Assembly: GCA_937967705.1 (NCBI GenBank)
Contig: CALCJG010000192.1
Location: 1 to 22,845, forward strand
Direction of reading: 5' to 3'
Source: an uncultured Spirochaetia bacterium
GTDB lineage: Bacteria > Spirochaetota > UBA4802 > JAGODF01
Length of the DNA stretch: 22,845 bases
Shown: in pieces, positions 6,623 to 14,173 of the stretch
How the letters are laid out: the number at the start of each line of letters is the position of its first letter
Position numbering within the stretch: position 1 is the first letter of the stretch
Made by a program: the position numbers and the translations under genes
Notes under the pieces: generated by a model
Told to the model about the DNA's origin: nothing
What the model saw: the letters and a program-made list of their open reading frames with translations, nothing else
Database searches by the model: none

Positions 6623-7582
6623 CTATTTCCGTGTCTTTGGCTTGCCGGAAGCCCCGGGCTTCTTCCCGCCGGCTTTAGGTGATCCTTTCTTGGCGGTGGA
6701 TTTTTTCTGAACGATGCTTCCCCCTCCTTTGAGGGATTTTAGATGCCTCAGCAGCCAGCGGCCCACGGTCTCCAGTACCTTATCCCTCTCATGATCCACC
6801 TCGTTCATGGTCTCATGATAGAGCCCTTCGAAGAGACGCAGTTCCTTGTCGGGGGAAGAGGCCTTTTCTGCCGTCACGATGCTGCTGCGGAAGTCCACCA
6901 TTCTGTCGGCGGTGCCGTGAAAGACGAGCAGGGGCAGAGTGAGTTCGGTGGCGCGTTTCAGGCATTCCTCCATGGTGGCGGTGAATTCCGTGTAGAATCG
7001 GGCGGTAACCCGGTCGTGTACCAGGGGGTCAGAGCGGTAGGCCTCGATCACAAACCGGTCATGGGAGATGTCGTCCGCATTGAGGCCGTTGCTCATGGTC
7101 AGCTCCGGGAGATATTTTGAAAAGAAACGCCCCAGGGCTGATTTCCAGGCTGGAACGTCCATTGCGGGGATAAGGGCCGGGGCGGAGAGGATCAGTCCGT
7201 CCAGGCTCTCCGGATAGGTGAGGGCGTATTTCAGGGCAATAGCGCCTCCCATGCTGTGTCCCAGGAGAAACACGGGTATTTCTTCGGTTTCACTGCGAGC
7301 GATGCTGATGAAGATCTTCAGGTCTTCTACATATTCCATGAAGGAGTTGACATGCCCCTTTCGGCCTGCCGATCTGCCATGGCCCCGATGATCCAGAGCG
7401 TAGACTGATATTCCCTTTCCCTCGAGCCATTGCAGGAGATTTCCATACCGGCCGGAATGCTCGCCCATTCCATGTGAGATGACCAGCACGCCAGACGGCT
7501 TTGTGACGGTCCAGGACTGGAAAAAGAGCTCACCCCCCCCCCTGCCTATGATATTTCCGGTGTTGTGTTGATACTGTTTCAT
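6623..7582 (-). CDS. Alpha/beta hydrolase, monoacylglycerol-lipase-like
   Basis: A 319-residue serine hydrolase from the preferred ATG at 7582, which has GAGGAG seven bases upstream; an in-frame ATG at 7642 would add 20 residues but lacks such a site. The oxyanion segment is SHGMGEHSGRY, the nucleophile is Ser110 in LLGHSMGG, the acid is Asp226 in HGTADRM and the base is His256 in GLYHET. The DHRGHGRS strand-turn is typical of monoglyceride lipase/lysophospholipase relatives. No signal peptide, so probably cytoplasmic. The C-terminal 30 or so residues are a Lys/Gly/Pro-rich tail (STAKKGSPKAGGKKPG) outside the fold. Codons 14-17 contain a G10 homopolymer (7533-7542), so a one-base slip would frameshift the protein near its start. 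Divergent from the lipoprotein gene. Confidence 0.92.
   Translation of the reverse strand: MKQYQHNTGNIIGRGGGELFFQSWTVTKPSGVLVISHGMGEHSGRYGNLLQWLEGKGISVYALDHRGHGRSAGRKGHVNSFMEYVEDLKIFISIARSETEEIPVFLLGHSMGGAIALKYALTYPESLDGLILSAPALIPAMDVPAWKSALGRFFSKYLPELTMSNGLNADDISHDRFVIEAYRSDPLVHDRVTARFYTEFTATMEECLKRATELTLPLLVFHGTADRMVDFRSSIVTAEKASSPDKELRLFEGLYHETMNEVDHERDKVLETVGRWLLRHLKSLKGGGSIVQKKSTAKKGSPKAGGKKPGASGKPKTRK
7533..7542 (-). repeat. G10 homopolymer inside the alpha/beta hydrolase gene
   Basis: Ten consecutive C on the plus strand are ten G on the coding strand, encoding part of Arg-Gly-Gly-Gly at codons 14-17. It is the longest mononucleotide G/C run in the window; other G runs reach 8. Such tracts are known slippage sites in phase-variable genes. 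Confidence 0.9.
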
Positions 7583-8057
7583 GACTGCTCTCCTCGGCTT
7601 TGCTGGATTTTCGGTTTCACTGGACATAGGCCTTCTGATCACTTCCGTCAGGCGGTAATCCTAAATGGGGTGTTGAGGAATGCAAATATTTTTTTACTGC
7701 AACGCTTCTCGTTCATCCTGGGGGGAGATGTTGCGGGATGGGATTGAACAAATCAATGAAAATGATTTGTTTTCCTCCATGAACTTTGGGAAGAAAAAAT
7801 CGGAGCACGGGAGGTGTCAGGTCCCTGGAGTGATGATATGGGTCAAATCAACAGCGAATATTATTTGACATTCTATTGAAGGCTTATTAATTTTGATGAT
7901 ATTATAAATGCGCTATATTCGTATATAAAAATTACGGCTTTTGCTGACGAATATCCCTTCAAGCTGTTCCGAAGCATCAGAGGGGAGTGGCGGGTTCTGT
8001 GACAAAATAGAGATTGTTTGTGAGGACATTGTGTTCTGACAGCATGGGTGATTGATT
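7583..8057. other. Divergent intergenic region, hydrolase / lipoprotein
   Basis: 475 bases with no credible gene; short ORFs here lack good ribosome sites and protein-like composition. It holds a perfect 9-bp inverted repeat, AACAAATCA (7747-7755) and TGATTTGTT (7763-7771), with a 7-base loop. A segment starting GGTGTCAGGTCC (about 7812) and ending ATTTGACA (7863-7870) may be a relic repeat. A promoter-like pair lies at 7865-7893. GACGAATATCCC (7946-7957) nearly matches the reverse complement of the flaB upstream sequence. Confidence 0.55.
7865..7893 (+). promoter_or_regulatory. Candidate promoter for lipoprotein-trxA
   Basis: TTGACA (7865-7870) and TAATTT (7888-7893) with a 17-base spacer in AT-rich DNA. 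The resulting leader would be about 150 bases before the lipoprotein start. Confidence 0.5.
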
Positions 8058-8762
8058 GTGTTTATAAACCGTTATACAATAACATTGGTTCTTCTGTTTC
8101 TTGCCGCTTGTTCCAGTCTTTCTGTCATAGAGGACAGGGATGACCGGGGGAGGATTATCAAGAAGAGCACCTTTAAAAAGGGGAAGCTGAAACAGGTGGC
8201 GGAGATCACCTATAAGAAGGATTCGGGTAAACCCTCAAAAATCCTGCATCTGCGCTCCGAAGACGGCAAACTGCTTCCCTATCTCGAAGAGAGATTCCAG
8301 TATAAAAATGATAAAAACGGCATTCTGACAAAGGCAGATTATTCCATCTTTCTTAACCACGGGAAACCCCAAAAGGTGAAATCGGGTTACAGTAATTTTT
8401 ACCTGGATGGGGACTACAGGCCGCTGAAATTTGAGTATTTCTCAATCGCAGGAATCGACAATAAAAAGATGTTCCGTTCCTGTTTGGACCTATACGGCTA
8501 CAGCGGAGACAAAAAACTGGAGACGCGAAGGATCATCGAGTATGATTATAATCCGGAAACCAGGAAGGAGATGCAGTTGAGTCAGTATGTTCTCTCCTAC
8601 AGAGACGGAAAGATTGAAACCCTGCAGATCTGGATTCTGGACAGAAAAACTGGAAAAATTATAAAAAAACAGGAAAATAATCGTAAAATAATCGATGAGG
8701 TTGTATATAATATAGAGAAAAGCATTAAAGACAGATCTAAAGGACTAAAGTTCTTAAAATAA
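8058..8762 (+). CDS. Putative lipoprotein, unknown function
   Basis: About 234 residues. The N-terminus is a lipoprotein signal: RYTITLVLLFLAAC with lipobox L-A-A-C and lipidated Cys at about residue 18. The mature protein is rich in Lys, Tyr and charged beta-strand-like repeats (for example YKKDSGKPSKI, YDYNPETRKEM, YSGDKKLETRR), resembling YD/MORN-like antiparallel strands, but no named domain is recognised. The start is uncertain: GTG at 8058 is chosen because GGTGAT upstream is complementary to the 16S tail, while TTG at 8052 is also in frame. It is 9 bases upstream of trxA, whose ribosome site overlaps this stop, so the two are co-transcribed. Base composition is more AT-rich than the neighbours. 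Location is probably an inner- or outer-membrane-anchored periplasmic or surface protein. Confidence 0.8.
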   Translation: MFINRYTITLVLLFLAACSSLSVIEDRDDRGRIIKKSTFKKGKLKQVAEITYKKDSGKPSKILHLRSEDGKLLPYLEERFQYKNDKNGILTKADYSIFLNHGKPQKVKSGYSNFYLDGDYRPLKFEYFSIAGIDNKKMFRSCLDLYGYSGDKKLETRRIIEYDYNPETRKEMQLSQYVLSYRDGKIETLQIWILDRKTGKIIKKQENNRKIIDEVVYNIEKSIKDRSKGLKFLK

Positions 8763-8771
8763 GGAGGAGAG

Positions 8772-9086
8772 ATGGGAGATATCCTGGAAGTTACTGATAA
8801 AAACTTTAACGACAGCGTACTGGGATCCGAGGGTAAGGTGCTCGTTGATTTTTGGGCTCCCTGGTGCGGTCCCTGCCGTATGCAGACCCCTATTTTGGAA
8901 AAGCTTCAAAAGTCGGGCACTATCAGCGCCAAGATAACCAAGCTTAATACGGATGAGAATCCCGAGATAGCTCAAAAATACGGTATAAGTTCCATACCCA
9001 CCCTGATCATTTTTGAGAATGGCAAGGAACTGGAGAGGATGGTAGGGGTTCAGCCCGAGAATGTGCTGGCGTCAAAGCTGAAATGA
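8772..9086 (+). CDS. trxA: Thioredoxin
   Basis: A 104-residue protein of standard thioredoxin length. The active site is W31-C32-G33-P34-C35 in DFWAPWCGPC, and the cis-proline loop is SSIPTLIIF. It is a cytoplasmic disulfide reductase serving ribonucleotide reductase, peroxiredoxins and others. The ATG is preceded by AAGGAGGAGAG, which overlaps the lipoprotein stop, indicating translational coupling. A terminator follows at 9124-9153. Confidence 0.97.
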   Translation: MGDILEVTDKNFNDSVLGSEGKVLVDFWAPWCGPCRMQTPILEKLQKSGTISAKITKLNTDENPEIAQKYGISSIPTLIIFENGKELERMVGVQPENVLASKLK

Positions 9087-9123
9087 GTTTTCTGTGATGA
9101 CATCCGGCAATAAGTATTATGAG

Positions 9124-9153
9124 GCCTCCCGGTAGTATCGGGCGGCTTTTTTA
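9124..9153 (+). terminator. Rho-independent terminator after trxA
   Basis: GCCTCCCG (9124-9131) pairs with CGGGCGGC (9139-9146), with one internal T-C mismatch and a 7-base loop, followed by TTTTTTAT. Confidence 0.85.
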
Positions 9154-9278
9154 TGGGTTCATCAAAACACCGAATTTACTCTCCTTTCGTTCAGTAGGAA
9201 ATGCGGTTTTGCCGGTATTCAAGATTATAAGGGGTGATGACTCAGTATCCGGGGGGCCCCTTGGTTTACGGAGGGTAA

Positions 9279-9728
9279 ATGCGAGCCGTTGTGCAAAGAG
9301 TGGAAAAAGCGGAAATCCTGGTGGATGGGAAAAGCGTGGCTTCCATCGGTAAGGGGTTACTCGTTTTCGTGGGTGTGCATGAGAACGATACCCCTCGGGA
9401 TGGGGAGTATCTGGCGGATAAAATCCTCCCCATGAGAATTTTCGAGGATGGTCAGGGAAAGATGAACCTCTCCCTGCAGGACGTGGAGGGGGATCTTTTA
9501 CTGGTCTCCCAGTTTACCCTGTACGGGGATGCCAGGAAGGGGCGAAGGCCCTCCTATTCCGAGGCGATGATACCGGAAAGGGCGGCGGATCTGTACAGGG
9601 CTTTCGTCAGCCTTTGCCGGGAAAGATACCCCCGCGTAAGCTCGGGGATTTTTGCGGCGGACATGAAGGTTCATCTGATCAATGACGGACCTGTGACCCT
9701 GCTCCTGGAGAGCAGCCGGCTCTTTTAA
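9279..9728 (+). CDS. dtd: D-aminoacyl-tRNA deacylase (DTD)
   Basis: A 149-residue protein of the usual length. It begins MRAVVQRVEKAEI, contains the signature SQFTLYGDARKGRRPSYSEA, and ends with the NDGPVTLLLES motif carrying the Gly-cisPro dipeptide that excludes L-amino acids. It hydrolyses D-aminoacyl (and glycyl) mischarged tRNAs in the cytoplasm as a homodimer. The start ATG follows GGAGGG at short spacing. It lies between the trxA terminator and the rplM promoter and is probably its own transcription unit, although the 190-base gap before it shows no clear promoter. Confidence 0.96.
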   Translation: MRAVVQRVEKAEILVDGKSVASIGKGLLVFVGVHENDTPRDGEYLADKILPMRIFEDGQGKMNLSLQDVEGDLLLVSQFTLYGDARKGRRPSYSEAMIPERAADLYRAFVSLCRERYPRVSSGIFAADMKVHLINDGPVTLLLESSRLF

Positions 9729-9766
9729 TTAATCTCCGGGACGGCCTGAAAGTGCGTTTATTATTA

Positions 9767-9795
9767 TTGACAAAAACAGGGGGGCTGGATATGGT
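9767..9795 (+). promoter_or_regulatory. rplM-rpsI promoter
   Basis: TTGACA (9767-9772) and TATGGT (9790-9795) are separated by 17 bases. The predicted start is about 9802, giving a leader of about 90 bases for rplM. Confidence 0.65.
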
Positions 9796-9893
9796 TGCTC
9801 TCTAAATCTTTATCATTCGGCACCCAATCACCGATTTTGATATTTTAGACAGATATTCCCCATTTAGACTTGAAATACCTGTAAGAGGAAAAG

Positions 9894-10334
9894 ATGAAGA
9901 GCATACAAACAACCTATTCACTCAAGGCGACGGATATCGATAAGAAATGGTTCCTGGTCGATGCCGAGGGCAAGGTGCTGGGCCGGCTTGCAACGGAAGT
10001 GGCCCGCATACTGCGGGGCAAGCATAAACCCACTTTCGCGCCCCATCTGGATATGGGTGATAACGTAATTATAATCAATGCAGAGAAGGTATTGCTGACC
10101 GGAACCAAGAGCGACGATAAGGAGTATTTCAGCCATTCTCAGTATCCCGGCGGGATCAAGTTCAGAAACATAAAGAAGGTCCTCAAGGAAAAGCCAGAAT
10201 TTATCATTGAACATGCCGTAAAAGGCATGCTGCCGAAGGGGCCCATGGGCAGAAAGGTCTTCAAGAATCTGAAGGTCTATGCCGGTACTCAGCATCCCCA
10301 TGACGCGCAGCAGCCGGAAAAGCTGGAAATCTAA
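9894..10334 (+). CDS. rplM: 50S ribosomal protein L13 (uL13)
   Basis: A 146-residue protein. Family features visible are KWFLVDAEGKVLGRLATEVA at the N-terminus, GDNVIIINAEKV, the GMLPKGPMGRKVFKNLKVYAG segment (shown as a region, about residues 104-125) and the C-terminal GTQHPHDAQQPE. It is an early-assembling large-subunit protein. The ATG follows AAGAGGAAAAG. It is 31 bases ahead of rpsI, the near-universal bacterial pair, with a promoter upstream and a terminator after rpsI. A typical housekeeping gene. Confidence 0.98.
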   Translation: MKSIQTTYSLKATDIDKKWFLVDAEGKVLGRLATEVARILRGKHKPTFAPHLDMGDNVIIINAEKVLLTGTKSDDKEYFSHSQYPGGIKFRNIKKVLKEKPEFIIEHAVKGMLPKGPMGRKVFKNLKVYAGTQHPHDAQQPEKLEI

Positions 10335-10365
10335 CAATCTATCAAATATTCAGGAGTATTGATTA

Positions 10366-10758
10366 ATGGCCAACGACAGGATTTATGCAACGGGAAGAAG
10401 AAAGGCTTCGGTAGCCCGGGTCTGGCTAAAGCCCGGTTCCGGGACCATACAGATTAATAACACGCCCATTTCCGGGTATTTTAGAAGAAAGACACTGGAA
10501 CTGGTGGTAAGACAGCCTCTGGAGCTCATAGACAAGATCGACTCTTACGATGTCATGGCTACTGTTAGAGGAGGCGGCTGGTCCGGTCAGGCGGGTGCCG
10601 TAAGGCTTGCCATTGCCCGTTGCCTGAGCAGGGCTGACGAGAAGAGCAAGAAACCCCTCCGGTCTGCGGGTTTTATGACACGGGATTCCCGTGCGGTGGA
10701 ACGTAAAAAATACGGCCGGAAGAAAGCGAGAAAGAGATTTCAGTTCTCTAAACGTTAA
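10366..10758 (+). CDS. rpsI: 30S ribosomal protein S9 (uS9)
   Basis: A 130-residue protein. The N-terminus IYATGRRKASVARVWL and the GGGWSGQAGAVRLAIARCL core are diagnostic. The basic C-terminal tail RKKYGRKKARKRFQFSKR ends with the usual Lys-Arg that reaches the ribosomal P site. It is co-transcribed with rplM, and the GGAG upstream of the ATG is adequate. A terminator lies 29 bases after the stop. Confidence 0.98.
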   Translation: MANDRIYATGRRKASVARVWLKPGSGTIQINNTPISGYFRRKTLELVVRQPLELIDKIDSYDVMATVRGGGWSGQAGAVRLAIARCLSRADEKSKKPLRSAGFMTRDSRAVERKKYGRKKARKRFQFSKR

Positions 10759-10786
10759 AAACAAACAGTTCAACCAGGATAAGAGA

Positions 10787-10818
10787 GGGGGTGCGGATAT
10801 CAGAGGCATCCCCTTTTT
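10787..10818 (+). terminator. Rho-independent terminator of rplM-rpsI
   Basis: GGGGGTGC (10787-10794) pairs with GCATCCCC (10806-10813), with one G-U pair and an 11-base loop, followed by TTTTT. It ends only 13 bases before the recX start, so partial read-through could feed recX. Confidence 0.8.
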
Positions 10819-10830
10819 ATTGCAGGTGTC

Positions 10831-11478
10831 ATGCTGGAGATTGCTGACATACGGTACAAAGAAAAATATGTTGAAATTCTTTTGAGTTCTGAAGAATTGA
10901 TCAAGCTGCCCCTGAATGTCTTTTCACAATATAGGCTGGGGAAAGGGACCGCCGTGGATACCATCCTCTATCAGCAGTTGAAGGAGGAGGGTGAGAAATA
11001 CTCCTGCCGGCAGAAAGCTCTGGGGTATCTGGCCATGCGCGGCCGGTCGAGCCTGGAGATGGACCGATACCTCTCCCGAAAGGGGTTTTCCCAAAAGGTT
11101 TACCGGGACGAGGTGGAATACCTCAAGTCGGCGGGGCTGATCGATGATTATGCATTTACACTTAACTATATCCGGTCGCGCCGCAGCTGCAAGGTCATCG
11201 GCGACAACCTTCTCAAGCGGGAGTTGATTCAGCGGGGAATTTCTTCCAGGATGGTTGACAGGGCTCTGAGGGAAAGGGAAAATGACTCTCCGGATTTTAA
11301 GCGGATCTACGACCTGGCGTATCGAAAATGGAAGGGGCTGAACCACGATAAACCCCGCCTGCAGAAAATCACCTTCTATCTGCGCCAGAGGGGTTTTGAT
11401 GGGAAGACGATTCGCAGAGTACTTCAAAGGCTCCGGGAGGAAGGGGAGACGGATGAGCCGCTGGAAGAGGATGTATGA
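10831..11478 (+). CDS. recX: Regulatory protein RecX
   Basis: A 215-residue, basic, all-helical protein. It has three RecX tandem three-helix repeats: ALGYLAMRGRSSLEMDRYL, then EYLKSAGLIDDYAFTLNYI, and a C-terminal KITFYLRQRGFDGKTIRRVL. The family binds RecA filaments and modulates recombinase activity. recA is not in the window. The ATG has only an AGGTG close upstream. The position directly before alaS recalls the recX-alaS neighbourhood of gamma-proteobacteria, where recA comes first. It starts just after the rpsI terminator and is 59 bases before alaS, so recX, alaS and mnmD may form one unit. Confidence 0.9.
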   Translation: MLEIADIRYKEKYVEILLSSEELIKLPLNVFSQYRLGKGTAVDTILYQQLKEEGEKYSCRQKALGYLAMRGRSSLEMDRYLSRKGFSQKVYRDEVEYLKSAGLIDDYAFTLNYIRSRRSCKVIGDNLLKRELIQRGISSRMVDRALRERENDSPDFKRIYDLAYRKWKGLNHDKPRLQKITFYLRQRGFDGKTIRRVLQRLREEGETDEPLEEDV

Positions 11479-11537
11479 CATCTATTATGTCTGTATGCCA
11501 TAAAGGCATCCATATTATTGTTTAACAGGAGTTTTCC

Positions 11538-14171
11538 ATGCTGAAGGTAAGGGATTTGAGAGGTTCTTTTCTGCAGTTTTTTAAAGACCGGGATCATAAG
11601 ATCATACCCTCCAGTTCACTCATACCTAAGGATGATCCCACGCTGCTCTTTACCACGGCGGGGATGGTGCAGTTTAAACCGATGTTTGCGGGCACGGTAA
11701 AGTTGGACTACACCAGGGCCTCTACTGTGCAGAAATGTCTGCGAACGAGCGACCTGGAAAGGGTGGGTAAAACCAAGCGGCACTGCACCTTCTTCGAGAT
11801 GCTGGGGAACTTCTCCTTCGGGGATTACTTCAAGAAAGAGGCCATCGAATTCGCCTGGGATTATTCCACGCAGATCATCGGATTTCCCCGGGAGGATATT
11901 TGGATTTCCATATATGAGGATGACGATGAGGCCTTCGGTCTGTGGCATGGAAACATCGGAGTTCCGGCGGAAAAGATCGTGCGGCTGGGGCGCGAGGATA
12001 ACTTCTGGGGACCCGCCGGGGATTCCGGTGCCTGCGGTCCCTGTTCCGAACTGTATCTGGACCGGGGTCCTGCATACGGATGCGGTTCGCCGGACTGCAA
12101 ACCCGGCTGTGACTGTGAGCGTTTCCTGGAGTTCTGGAACTTGGTTTTTAATCAGTACAATCAGGATGTGAGCGGCAAGCTTACCCCTCTGCCCAGGACG
12201 GGAATCGATACGGGGATGGGGCTGGAGCGGCTGGCCACGCTGGTACAGAAGGTGGACTCCATTTACGAGACCGATGAGCTGCGGGGTCTTGTGGACTACG
12301 TCTGCCGTGAAACCGGGCGTCTCTACGAAGGGGACAACATCGCCCCTGTGAACGTTATGGTGGAGCACGCCCGGGCCCTTACCTTTGCCATCTCCGACGG
12401 GGTGTATCCCTCCAATGAGGGGAGGGGGTATGTGCTGCGGAGGATTCTGCGAAGGGCCCTCCGTTTCGGTCGCTTCCTGGGTATCACCAAACCCTTTCTT
12501 TATAATATGACCGATCAGGTGGTTGCCGTGGCGGGGGAACATTATCCCGAGATAGTCAAGGCCCATAAAAATGTGAAAAATGTCCTCGAGGGAGAGGAGA
12601 ACCGCTTCCTGGAAACCCTGGAAAACGGGATGGATCGGCTGGAGGAGATCATGAAGGGGCTTAAAAAAGGGGGCGGGGATATGATGTCCGGAAGAGACGC
12701 CTTCCTCCTTTACGACACCTTCGGGTTTCCGCTGGAGATGACCGTGGAGATCGCCTCCGAGCAGAACCTGCGAGTGGATATGGCGGAGTTCGAGTCAGAG
12801 ATGGAAAAACAGCGGGAGCGGGGCAAGCAGAGCTGGAAGTCCGCGGAGAAGGCCCTGGAGGGGGTCATGGAGGAGATTTCCGGAGAGGCCGGAGAAACGC
12901 CCTTCCGGGGATACGAGGAGGATGTCATCGAAACCCGGGTGAAGTTCCTCGCGGACGACAAGGTCCCGGTGAAGGAACTTAAGGCCGGGGACCAGGGAAT
13001 CCTGGTTGCCGAGGAAACGACCTTTTACGGGGAGGCCGGGGGTCAGGTGGGCGACCGGGGCCGGATCGTTTCGGGGAACGGCGCCGTCTTCATCGTGGAG
13101 GACACCAAGAAGATCAATAAGACCATCCTGCATGCCGGGCGTGTGCTGGACGGGGTCTTCCATACGGGGGATGCCGTTAGGACGGAATTCGATGTGGTAA
13201 ACAGGAATCTGATACGCGCCAATCATACCGCCACCCATCTGCTGCAGGCGGCCCTGCGTCATACCCTGGGGGATCATGTGCATCAGTCGGGATCTCTTGT
13301 GGAGGCCGAAAGGATGCGTTTCGATTTTACCCATTTCAAGGCCCTCAATGATGAGGAGATCGATGAGATCGAGAGGATCGTCAATAACCGTATCTGGGAA
13401 TCCATTCCCGTGGAGACCAGCCGAATGAAGCTGGAGGAGGCCCTCAAGACGGGGGCCATGGCGGTCTTCGATGAGAAGTACGAGGAGGACGTCCGGGTGG
13501 TCCGGGTGGGTAACGTCAGCATGGAGCTCTGCGGCGGAACCCATGTGGACAACACCGGCAAGATCGGCGTTTTTAAAATCCTGCGGGAGGTCTCGCCGGG
13601 AGCGGGGATTCGCCGGATCGAGGCCATCACCCTCAAGGGCATATATGACCGTTACAGCCATAACAGCCGTGTGATCCATGACCTGACACGGCTACTCAAT
13701 GCCTCGGAGGGGGATCTCTTCAAGAAGATCGAGGATATCGTGGAAAAAGCCGGGAGGCTGGAGAAGGAGATCGAGAAGATGAAGATCGACAGCCTCTCCT
13801 CGAACCTTGATGCCATACTGGGCCAGGCGGTGCTCCATAACGGCGTGAAAATCATTTCTCATCAGTTTGACGGGGCCAGCGTGGATGACCTGCGGAATCT
13901 CTCGGACCGCATACGCTCCCGGGAGGCGGATTCCGTGGTGCTTTTCGGCTCCCGGGAGGAGGGCAAGGCCATGCTCCTCTTCGCGGCCACAAAGAACGCC
14001 GTAAGCCGGGGTGCTGATTGCGGCGGACTCATTAAAGAGGTGTCCCGCATCGTAGGGGGAGGAGGCGGCGGCCGCAAGGATATGGCCCAGGCGGGGGGCA
14101 AATCCCCCGAGGGGCTGGACAGGGCCCTGGCGGAGGCTGTCAAGGCCGCCCAGAGGATGATACAGCCCTGA
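11538..14171 (+). CDS. alaS: Alanyl-tRNA synthetase
   Basis: An 877-residue full-length enzyme. The class II core begins LRGSFLQFFKDRDHKIIPSS and includes FTTAGMVQFKPMF and RHCTFFEMLGNFSFGDYFK. A cysteine-rich insertion (CGSPDCKPGCDCERF) is common in bacterial forms. The editing domain has zinc ligands H563-x3-H567 (NHTATHLL) and C665-x3-H669 (CGGTH), which remove Ser and Gly mischarges. The C-terminal oligomerisation and C-Ala region ends with the glycine-rich GGGGGGRKDMAQAGG segment. It charges tRNA-Ala in the cytoplasm. The ATG has ACAGGAG seven bases upstream. The stop is 2 bases before the next start. No defect seen. Confidence 0.99.
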   Translation: MLKVRDLRGSFLQFFKDRDHKIIPSSSLIPKDDPTLLFTTAGMVQFKPMFAGTVKLDYTRASTVQKCLRTSDLERVGKTKRHCTFFEMLGNFSFGDYFKKEAIEFAWDYSTQIIGFPREDIWISIYEDDDEAFGLWHGNIGVPAEKIVRLGREDNFWGPAGDSGACGPCSELYLDRGPAYGCGSPDCKPGCDCERFLEFWNLVFNQYNQDVSGKLTPLPRTGIDTGMGLERLATLVQKVDSIYETDELRGLVDYVCRETGRLYEGDNIAPVNVMVEHARALTFAISDGVYPSNEGRGYVLRRILRRALRFGRFLGITKPFLYNMTDQVVAVAGEHYPEIVKAHKNVKNVLEGEENRFLETLENGMDRLEEIMKGLKKGGGDMMSGRDAFLLYDTFGFPLEMTVEIASEQNLRVDMAEFESEMEKQRERGKQSWKSAEKALEGVMEEISGEAGETPFRGYEEDVIETRVKFLADDKVPVKELKAGDQGILVAEETTFYGEAGGQVGDRGRIVSGNGAVFIVEDTKKINKTILHAGRVLDGVFHTGDAVRTEFDVVNRNLIRANHTATHLLQAALRHTLGDHVHQSGSLVEAERMRFDFTHFKALNDEEIDEIERIVNNRIWESIPVETSRMKLEEALKTGAMAVFDEKYEEDVRVVRVGNVSMELCGGTHVDNTGKIGVFKILREVSPGAGIRRIEAITLKGIYDRYSHNSRVIHDLTRLLNASEGDLFKKIEDIVEKAGRLEKEIEKMKIDSLSSNLDAILGQAVLHNGVKIISHQFDGASVDDLRNLSDRIRSREADSVVLFGSREEGKAMLLFAATKNAVSRGADCGGLIKEVSRIVGGGGGGRKDMAQAGGKSPEGLDRALAEAVKAAQRMIQP

Positions 14172-14173
14172 CG

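Noticed and set aside
7680..7868. Short plus-strand ORF in the hydrolase-lipoprotein gap
   Set aside because: No ribosome site and a composition unlike protein; the region looks regulatory or relic.
9119..9352. 77-codon ORF between trxA and dtd
   Set aside because: It starts next to the trxA terminator, runs through it and into dtd in another frame.
11495..11509. ATGCC-N5-GGCAT hairpin before alaS as a T-box or terminator
   Set aside because: Only 5 bp, no T-box conserved sequence, and no adjacent T-run beyond short AT-rich DNA.
11616..13679. Long minus-strand ORFs opposite alaS
   Set aside because: Shadow frames of a GC-rich, intact alaS; no recognisable protein.
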